A DNA stretch of 11,441 nt from Candidatus Competibacteraceae bacterium (lineage in GTDB: Bacteria; Pseudomonadota; Gammaproteobacteria; Competibacterales; Competibacteraceae): assembly GCA_003527885.1 (NCBI GenBank), contig DPWB01000105.1:1-11441 (forward strand), written 5' to 3'. The stretch's first letter is position 1, and the number at the start of each line of letters is the position of its first letter. The notes below the pieces were generated by a model that saw nothing but the letters and a program-made list of their open reading frames with translations, did no database searches and had not been told where the DNA came from. This document shows, piece by piece, positions 6,222-11,441 of this stretch. The position numbers and the translations under genes were made by a program.

Positions 6222-7637
6222 TTATCGCGGCGTCGCCACGGCGCGAAAGCGATGGCCGCCGAGCCGCAACAGCAGGAGCAACAGCAGCGTGTTGCCGAGC
6301 AGCAGATAGAGGTTGTAGTTAGGCAGGGTCAGCGGGATGAACTTCAGCTCCACCAGCAACACGCCCAGCGAGGCGACCAGCAGGTAGACCGCCACCAGTC
6401 GGTTGACGGCGCTGGCCACAACGGTGGCGGCTCCTTGGCGGATGCTGAGCAGCGACAGCAACAGCAGCGGCACGATGCCGATGGAAAAAACTTTATAAGC
6501 GATCAGCAGCGACGGGATGATGGCTTGTAAGCGCAGCGCGAAGCCGGTGGCCAGCACCGCCGCCAGCACCATGCAACCGCGAATGATCCAGACCAGGGCG
6601 GTACCGTCCGGCGCGCGGCCGAAGGCCCGCAACCCGTGCGCGATCACGTCCCGTCCCAGCAGAGTGCCGGTGGTGATCAGGATGATGTCGGCGCCGGACA
6701 GCGGGATGGACAGCAGCGCCACCAGCACGAAATCGGCCAGCGCGCCGCCGAAGAACCGGGTGACCAAGGTTTGAATGGTCAGATCGGGTTTGGCGACGGT
6801 GACGATGCCCTTGGCAAAAATGCCGATGAACACGACGATCAGGGAAATCGCCACGATCAGAAGGCTGGCGAGCAGCAGGCCCGTGCGGGCGCTGGCGATG
6901 TCGCGGGCCAGAAAAATCCGCGAGTACATGTCCGGCCCGAACCAATAAGAGAGGCCGACCGGCACGACAACACCCAAAAACAGGGTGAAGGTGAACGTTT
7001 CATCGAAGCCGAAATGCAGGTGGATCGGCGGGTGCGCTCCGGCGGCGGTCGGGACGGTGGCAAGGCATAAGCCCAGCAGTAGCACCAGCCCAGCCACCAT
7101 GACCAGCACTTGCAAGAAGCCGGTCTTGACCGTGCCGGCCTGACCGACCAGCAGGGTATACGCGGTGAAGATCAGGGTAAACAGCGCATAACCCCAGGTC
7201 TGATGGCCCAGAAACTGGCTCAGGATGTTGCCGCCGGCGATGATTTGCCCGGCCAGCACCATCAACCACGCCAGAAACAGCACGGCGCTGACCAGCAGGC
7301 GGATGTTGTCGCCGAAGGCGCGGGCGATGATGTCGCCGATGGTGTAGCCCTTGACCCGCCAAACGGTATCGAGGAAGGTGTAGGCGAGCACCACCAGGAA
7401 AATCGCCCCGGAGAGCGTCCACCAGATCGCGTTCAGGTTGTATTGATAGGCGTAGCCGGCCAAGCCAAACACCGAAGACGCCCCGAACGCCAGCGCCACC
7501 AGCGACATGCCGACGCTGAAACCGCTGGCTTGCCGGTCGTAGACCACGAAGCCGTCCAGGCTGGCGCCGCGATGCTTCAGCCAGTGGTGAAAGCCAATCC
7601 CCAACAACATGAAAATGTAAAGCAGGAGCCAGATCAT
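6222..7637 (-). CDS. Sodium:solute symporter (SSS family)
   Basis: This 471-residue protein is almost entirely hydrophobic, with about 13 predicted membrane helices, as usual for the PutP/PanF-type SSS family (TC 2.A.21). Supporting signs are the N-terminal GFSVGMSLVALAFGASS (39-55) of the first transport-core helix, the cytoplasmic loop FGPDMYSRIFLARD (about 233-246) before an Ala-rich turn, and LLSIPLSGADIIL (308-320) with GTLLGRD following, where Na+-site Ser/Thr residues of the family normally lie. It should import an organic solute with Na+ across the inner membrane; the substrate cannot be read from the sequence. Its ATG overlaps the stop of the upstream small membrane protein gene (ATGA, 7634-7637), implying translational coupling. 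The C-terminus ends in a Leu-rich helix and a short basic tail. The CitE-like gene starts about 100 bases downstream and has its own strong ribosome site. Confidence 0.9.
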   Translation of the reverse strand: MIWLLLYIFMLLGIGFHHWLKHRGASLDGFVVYDRQASGFSVGMSLVALAFGASSVFGLAGYAYQYNLNAIWWTLSGAIFLVVLAYTFLDTVWRVKGYTIGDIIARAFGDNIRLLVSAVLFLAWLMVLAGQIIAGGNILSQFLGHQTWGYALFTLIFTAYTLLVGQAGTVKTGFLQVLVMVAGLVLLLGLCLATVPTAAGAHPPIHLHFGFDETFTFTLFLGVVVPVGLSYWFGPDMYSRIFLARDIASARTGLLLASLLIVAISLIVVFIGIFAKGIVTVAKPDLTIQTLVTRFFGGALADFVLVALLSIPLSGADIILITTGTLLGRDVIAHGLRAFGRAPDGTALVWIIRGCMVLAAVLATGFALRLQAIIPSLLIAYKVFSIGIVPLLLLSLLSIRQGAATVVASAVNRLVAVYLLVASLGVLLVELKFIPLTLPNYNLYLLLGNTLLLLLLLRLGGHRFRAVATPR

Positions 7638-8044
7638 GAAGACGGTCCACCCGGCGTTTCAAGGGTTGAGGGGTAACCACAGGCTTTTGCCACCAAGAAG
7701 GTGGCCGCTCGGGTGACGAAAAAGCTGGCGAGCATGGGAATGATGAGCTGGTTGGCGACGAAGAAATCCGCGGTGGACTGCAAGCCCGTGAAGTCGGGGA
7801 TGTGCGAGCGTAAAAAGAGCAGATAAGCGAGCGCCAGCCAGAAACCCACTGCATCCAACAGCACCGCGATGATAATGCTCCACAGCGAAAAGCCCGCCAC
7901 CAGAACGAACGCGGTCCACATCACCAGGGTACTGACGATCAGGCTTGCCACCGCCACGCGCTTGCGCCCGGTGTGCCAGTAAAACCAGGGGCTTCTGAAG
8001 CGCTCTAGCTGACCGAGCGCGAGTGCTCGCCACGTCGGATTCAT
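7634..8044 (-). CDS. Small integral membrane protein coupled to the SSS symporter
   Basis: I do not recognise this 136-residue protein. After a basic N-terminus (GQLERFRSPWFYWHTGRKR, about 11-29) it has at least three hydrophobic segments: about 31-53, 54-78 and 92-120. The tail is Pro/Ser rich. The gene is real by its unbroken frame, membrane pattern and 4-base ATGA overlap with the symporter. Some SSS transporters have a small membrane partner (the DUF4212-type subunit), but this sequence does not obviously match that family. It could be a subunit, a chaperone or a regulator of the transporter. No strong Shine-Dalgarno site precedes the start at 8044; a weak GGTAAG lies just upstream. The gene begins the leftward unit, so its promoter should lie in the divergent region to the right. 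Confidence 0.7.
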   Translation of the reverse strand: MNPTWRALALGQLERFRSPWFYWHTGRKRVAVASLIVSTLVMWTAFVLVAGFSLWSIIIAVLLDAVGFWLALAYLLFLRSHIPDFTGLQSTADFFVANQLIIPMLASFFVTRAATFLVAKACGYPSTLETPGGPSS

Positions 8045-8396
8045 CGGCTTACCGCAGGTCCAGCGCGTGAGCCGGCCCGCCGTGAATCACTGGCCCGCGC
8101 CTTGTCGCGCTGGCCCTCGCCGTGGCTGCGCAGCACCGTTTCATCCGTTGATCACGCTTCTCGGCGCACCGTGCTCGGTTTTGCCGGGCAAGCCCGTAGG
8201 GCGGGTTGAGGGTCGAGTGTCGGAAAAGGGGTTTGTGGGACTCATCGCCGGGGCGGCAGATTATCGTGGATCGTAAGCGTCACGGCCGGAAAGCCCGCGC
8301 TTGCCGGTCGCCATCGCCCTATGTTTCAATCGGTACAGTGTAGTCTCCGCCGTGCGCGTCGGTCGATGCGTTGCGTCCTCTCGCAACCGTGAACCC

Positions 8397-8461
8397 GATA
8401 TAAATTAGCTAACGATAGCTTAGGTAAAATAAATTGGCCTAACCTGATAGTCGGCATCTAT
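8397..8461 (+). promoter_or_regulatory. Candidate ahpC promoter region with OxyR-type half-site
   Basis: An AT-rich block offers possible -10 boxes (TATAAA at 8399-8404, TAAAAT at 8425-8430), with no good -35 at standard spacing. At 8447-8461 the sequence is ATAG-N7-CTAT, exactly one half of the OxyR consensus (ATAG-N7-CTAT-N7-ATAG-N7-CTAT). The second half is not conserved on either side. OxyR control of ahpC is well known in related bacteria. The site lies 41 bases before the start codon, close for an activator site. Confidence 0.35.
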
Positions 8462-8490
8462 GATTGCCCCATCGCTTTCATCCATCCACT

Positions 8491-8496
8491 AGGAGA
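8491..8496 (+). promoter_or_regulatory. Ribosome binding site of ahpC
   Basis: AGGAGA, 6 bases before the ATG at 8503. It rules out the upstream in-frame TTG at 8464 as the start. Confidence 0.8.
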
Positions 8497-8502
8497 ACAC
8501 GC

Positions 8503-9066
8503 ATGTCTCTGATCAATACCGAAGTCAAACCTTTCAAGGCTCAGGCTTATCAGAACGGTAAATTTTTCGAGGTGACCGACAAGAACCTCAAGGGCAAATG
8601 GTCGGTGGTGGTGTTTTACCCGGCCGATTTTACCTTCGTCTGCCCGACCGAACTGGAAGACTTGGCCGACAAGTACGCCGAATTCCAGAAGCTGGGCGTC
8701 GAAGTTTATTCGGTGTCCACCGACACCCATTTCTCGCATAAAGCGTGGGCGGATACTTCCGAGGCGATCAAGAAAGTCAAGTACGTGATGATCGGCGATC
8801 CCACCGGCACCATCACCCGCAACTTCGACGTGATGATCGAGGAAGAAGGTCTGGCGCTGCGCGGTACCTTCGTGATCAACCCCGAAGGTCAGATCAAGAT
8901 TTGCGAAATCCACGATCTGGGCATCGGCCGCGATGCGTCCGAACTGCTGCGCAAGGTCAAGGCCGCCCAATACGTCGCCAGCCATCCGGGCGAGGTGTGT
9001 CCCGCCAAGTGGAAGGAAGGCGAGAAGACCCTCAAGCCCTCGCTGGATCTGGTCGGCAAGATCTAA
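8503..9066 (+). CDS. ahpC: Alkyl hydroperoxide reductase subunit C (typical 2-Cys peroxiredoxin)
   Basis: The 187-residue protein has exactly the length of E. coli AhpC and matches it along its length from MSLINT to LDLVGKI. It reduces H2O2, organic peroxides and peroxynitrite in the cytosol. The peroxidatic Cys47 sits in [11 protein letters not shown] (41-51) with the active-site Pro40 and Thr44; the conserved Arg120 is in LRGTF; the resolving Cys166 is in [10 protein letters not shown] (161-170). The GD-PTG segment (98-102) is the GGLG-like loop of over-oxidation-prone bacterial enzymes. One extra Cys, Cys134, lies in IKICEI. The start at 8503 is fixed by homology and AGGAGA. The reductase gene ahpF follows after 141 bases. 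Oxidised AhpC is recycled by AhpF. Regulation by OxyR is likely, with a candidate half-site upstream. Confidence 0.97.
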   Translation: MSLINTEVKPFKAQAYQNGKFFEVTDKNLKGKWSVVVFYPADFTFVCPTELEDLADKYAEFQKLGVEVYSVSTDTHFSHKAWADTSEAIKKVKYVMIGDPTGTITRNFDVMIEEEGLALRGTFVINPEGQIKICEIHDLGIGRDASELLRKVKAAQYVASHPGEVCPAKWKEGEKTLKPSLDLVGKI

Positions 9067-9087
9067 ACGGCTTCCCGGCGGCACGAC

Positions 9088-9106
9088 GGCGCGCGCCGAG
9101 CGCGCC
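9088..9106 (+). other. Strong GC hairpin after ahpC
   Basis: GGCGCGC (9088-9094) pairs perfectly with GCGCGCC (9100-9106) around the 5-base loop GCCGA, beginning 22 bases after the ahpC stop. There is no U-tract directly after it, so it could protect the ahpC transcript end or slow polymerase rather than terminate. Confidence 0.4.
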
Positions 9107-9123
9107 TTCCGGCCGGACGGCGC

Positions 9124-9159
9124 AGGGCGTTCGACGCGCCCTCCCGTTCGGTTTTTTTT
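9124..9159 (+). terminator. Possible partial terminator/attenuator between ahpC and ahpF
   Basis: AGGGCG (9124-9129) can pair with CGCCCT (9137-9142), and eight T residues follow at 9152-9159. The 9-base gap between stem and T-run, bridged only by a tiny CCG-TT-CGG stem (9144-9151), makes it a weak terminator. A leaky stop here would give more ahpC than ahpF transcript. Confidence 0.35.
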
Positions 9160-9207
9160 CGGCCGTTTTCGCCCGAATCGCGAAGCTTTTCGATGAGGAT
9201 CATGACG

Positions 9208-10815
9208 ATGCTTGATGAAGACCTTAAAACTCAATTGGCCGCTTATTTGGAGCGCGTCACGCAGCCGTTCGAGATCGTGGCGACCTTGGGCGACGATGAC
9301 CAGTCGCGCGAGCTGCACGATCTGCTGGAAGAAATCGCCGGCATGAGCGGCAAGATCGCGCTAAAAACCGACGGCGCGGACCCGCGCAAGCCCTCGTTTT
9401 CGCTCAACCGCGCCGGCGGCGACATGAAATTGCGCTTCGCCGCCATCCCGCTGGGCCACGAATTCACCTCGCTGGTGCTGGCGCTGCTGTGGACCGGCGG
9501 CCATCCGCCCAAGGTCGAGCCGGAGGTGATCGAGCAGATCGATAATTTGGAAGCTGACCTCGACTTCGAAGTTTATATTTCCCTGTCTTGCCATAACTGC
9601 CCGGACGTGGTGCAGGCGCTGACGCTGATGGCGGTGCGCAACCCGCGGGTGAAGGCGACCATCATCGACGGCGGGCTGTATCAGAACGAGATCGAAGACC
9701 GCCAGATCATGGGCGTGCCGACGGTGTTCCTGAACGGCGAGTATTTTGGCTCCGGCCGGATGAACGTCGAGGAAATCATCGCCAAGGTCGATACCGGCGC
9801 GGCCAAGCGCGAGGCCGCGAAACTCGACGCCAAGGCGCCCTACGACGTGCTGATCGTCGGTGGCGGGCCGGCCGGCGCGGCGGCGGCGGTGTACGCGGCG
9901 CGCAAGGGCATCCGCACCGGCGTGGTGGCCGAGCGCTTCGGCGGGCAGGTGCTCGATACCCTGGCCATCGAGAATTATCCCGGTATCCCGGAAACCGACG
10001 GTCCAAAATACGCCGCCGGCCTGGAGCAGCACGTCCGCGCCTACGACGTGGACATCATGAATTTGCAACGGGTCGAGCAACTGGTTCCCGCCGCGCAACC
10101 CGGCGGGCTGATCGAGGTGCGGTTGGCCAACGGCGCGTCGCTCAAGAGCCGCACCGTGATCCTGACCACCGGCGCGCGCTGGCGCAACGTGAACGTTCCC
10201 GGCGAACAGGAGTACCGGACCAAGGGCGTGGCCTATTGCCCGCACTGTGACGGGCCGCTGTTCAAAGGCAAGGACGTGGCGGTGATCGGCGGCGGCAACT
10301 CCGGCATCGAGGCGGCGATTGACTTGGCCGGGGTGGTCAAGCACGTCACCGTGCTGGAATTCATGCCGGAGTTGAAGGCCGACGCCGTGCTGGTGAAAAA
10401 GCTCTACAGCATGGCCAACGTCACGGTGCACACCAACGCCCAGACCACCGAGATCACCGGCGCGGCGGGCAAGGTGAACGGCATCGTGTTCAAGCAGCGG
10501 GAAAGCGGCGACGCGCACAACGTGCCGCTGGAAGGCGTGTTCGTGCAGATCGGTCTGGTGCCCAACACCGAATGGCTGCGGGGTACGGTGGAACTGAGCA
10601 GGTTCGGCGAGATCGTGGTCGACGCGCGTGGCGCGACCGGCCTACCGGGCGTGTTCGCGGCGGGCGATTGCACCACGGTGCCGTACAAGCAAATTGTCAT
10701 CGCCGCCGGCGAGGGATCGAAGGCCGCGCTGAGCGCGTTCGATTACTTGATCCGAACGCCGGTGATGGGCGAGACACCGGCCGACAGCGCGCCAGCGCGG
10801 GCTGAAACCGCGTGA
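9208..10815 (+). CDS. ahpF: Alkyl hydroperoxide reductase subunit F (NADH:AhpC disulfide reductase)
   Basis: This 535-residue flavoprotein transfers electrons from NADH through FAD and two dithiols to AhpC. It has the full AhpF layout. The N-terminal double-thioredoxin-like domain (1-~200) carries the redox pair Cys128-His-Asn-Cys131 in SLSCHNCPD. The FAD/NADH thioredoxin-reductase-like domain (from ~211) has the FAD motif GGGPAG (218-223), the redox pair Cys344-Pro-His-Cys347, the NADH motif GGGNSG (361-366) and the FAD-contacting [12 protein letters not shown] (484-495). The frame is open from an ATG at 9193, but homology with E. coli AhpF (MLD...KTQL) and an AGGA (9196-9199) spaced 8 bases away select 9208. 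The C-terminus runs about 14 residues past the enterobacterial end with an Ala/Pro-rich tail. It sits 141 bases after ahpC with the same orientation. Confidence 0.97.
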   Translation: MLDEDLKTQLAAYLERVTQPFEIVATLGDDDQSRELHDLLEEIAGMSGKIALKTDGADPRKPSFSLNRAGGDMKLRFAAIPLGHEFTSLVLALLWTGGHPPKVEPEVIEQIDNLEADLDFEVYISLSCHNCPDVVQALTLMAVRNPRVKATIIDGGLYQNEIEDRQIMGVPTVFLNGEYFGSGRMNVEEIIAKVDTGAAKREAAKLDAKAPYDVLIVGGGPAGAAAAVYAARKGIRTGVVAERFGGQVLDTLAIENYPGIPETDGPKYAAGLEQHVRAYDVDIMNLQRVEQLVPAAQPGGLIEVRLANGASLKSRTVILTTGARWRNVNVPGEQEYRTKGVAYCPHCDGPLFKGKDVAVIGGGNSGIEAAIDLAGVVKHVTVLEFMPELKADAVLVKKLYSMANVTVHTNAQTTEITGAAGKVNGIVFKQRESGDAHNVPLEGVFVQIGLVPNTEWLRGTVELSRFGEIVVDARGATGLPGVFAAGDCTTVPYKQIVIAAGEGSKAALSAFDYLIRTPVMGETPADSAPARAETA

Positions 10816-10910
10816 GGATGGGTTGGTTTTGGCACGGTGCCGAGTACGGGTACAGCGCCAATTTGACCAACGGGTGCGGGGTGGCGAGTCAAAACCGATG
10901 CGACCGCGCC

Positions 10911-10928
10911 CCGGCGGCCTCGCGCCGG
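10911..10928. other. Hairpin between convergent ahpF and the SnoaL-like gene
   Basis: CCGGCG (10911-10916) and CGCCGG (10923-10928) form a perfect 6-base-pair stem with a 6-base loop, immediately after the stop of the leftward gene and 95 bases after ahpF. No U-tract on either strand, so a terminator role is uncertain. Confidence 0.3.

Positions 10929-11441
<513 letters not shown>

Larger units (their letters stand above)
8045..8502. other. Divergent intergenic region between the symporter unit and ahpC
   Basis: These 458 bases hold no convincing gene. The left two thirds (to about 8330) are GC-rich and contain a fragment reading CCCGTAGGGCGGGTTGAG at 8193-8210. A small perfect hairpin, GTTGCG-N6-CGCAAC, lies at 8370-8387. 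An abrupt AT-rich block from about 8397 to 8440 should carry the ahpC promoter. The region should also hold the promoter for the leftward symporter unit, but I cannot place it. Confidence 0.7.

Noticed and set aside
6252..6300. CAG/GCA-rich plus-strand run as a possible repeat
   Set aside because: It is the complement of Leu codons in the last membrane helix of the symporter (a Leu-rich C-terminal segment), so coding explains it.
8067..8276. 69-residue plus-strand reading frame in the divergent region
   Set aside because: No ribosome site, no recognisable domain, Pro/Arg/Gly/Ala-rich composition typical of chance frames in GC-rich DNA.
8397..8440. Full OxyR tetramer site in the AT-rich block (ATAT-N7-CTAA-N7-TTAG spacing)
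   Set aside because: Spacing fits 11-base phasing, but each quarter-site is only partly matched and the fourth fails; the exact half-site at 8447-8461 is the better candidate.
9361..10518. 385-residue minus-strand frame across ahpF
   Set aside because: His/Gly/Arg-rich low-complexity shadow of ahpF, which is fully supported by redox and nucleotide-binding motifs.

Overview
The window looks like chromosomal DNA of a GC-rich gammaproteobacterium. AhpC, AhpF, the YadG-type ATPase and the TrxB tail all read like enterobacterial/gammaproteobacterial versions. They sit beside genes of the mesaconyl-CoA / malyl-CoA branch of the 3-hydroxypropionate bi-cycle. That mix recalls polyphosphate- or glycogen-accumulating lineages (for example Competibacter-like bacteria), but this placement is inference, not proof.

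Layout. (1) 1-351 (+): 3' end of an L-malyl-CoA/beta-methylmalyl-CoA lyase (mcl). (2) 433-1821 (+): a clearly AT-richer pair of unrecognised genes, one soluble protein and one lipoprotein, lying between mcl and (3) 1879-3099 (+): mesaconyl-CoA C1-C4 CoA transferase (mct). (4) 3124-6120 (-), transcribed leftward: a malyl-CoA thioesterase/lyase-like CitE-family gene, then apbE (FAD:protein FMN transferase lipoprotein), then a yadG-like ABC ATPase that converges on mct. (5) 6222-8044 (-): a small membrane protein translationally coupled (ATGA) to a sodium:solute symporter. (6) 8045-8502: a divergent control region holding the ahpC promoter. (7) 8503-10815 (+): ahpC-ahpF, a complete NADH-dependent peroxide-reduction system. 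(8) 10929-11441 (-): the 3' end of trxB, overlapping by ATGA a SnoaL-like gene that is frameshifted here.

How the genes fit together. Mcl and Mct would act in sequence: lyase/condensation chemistry on beta-methylmalyl-CoA, with mesaconyl-CoA isomerised by intramolecular CoA transfer, linking glyoxylate, propionyl-CoA and acetyl-CoA metabolism. The missing hydratases (mch, meh) would be expected upstream of position 1. The CitE-like gene on the other strand may add malyl-CoA hydrolysis. The right half is oxidative-stress biology: AhpF passes electrons from NADH to AhpC, with trxB next door and a candidate OxyR-type half-site before ahpC.

The least explained part is the AT-rich pair at 433-1821. 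Its first protein has a C-terminal region that recalls, weakly and with key residues missing, the active-site strand of colicin M, and its partner is a lipoprotein. A toxin/immunity-like pair inserted into a carbon-metabolism operon is a reasonable but unproven reading. No tRNA, rRNA, CRISPR array, transposase or integrase was seen.
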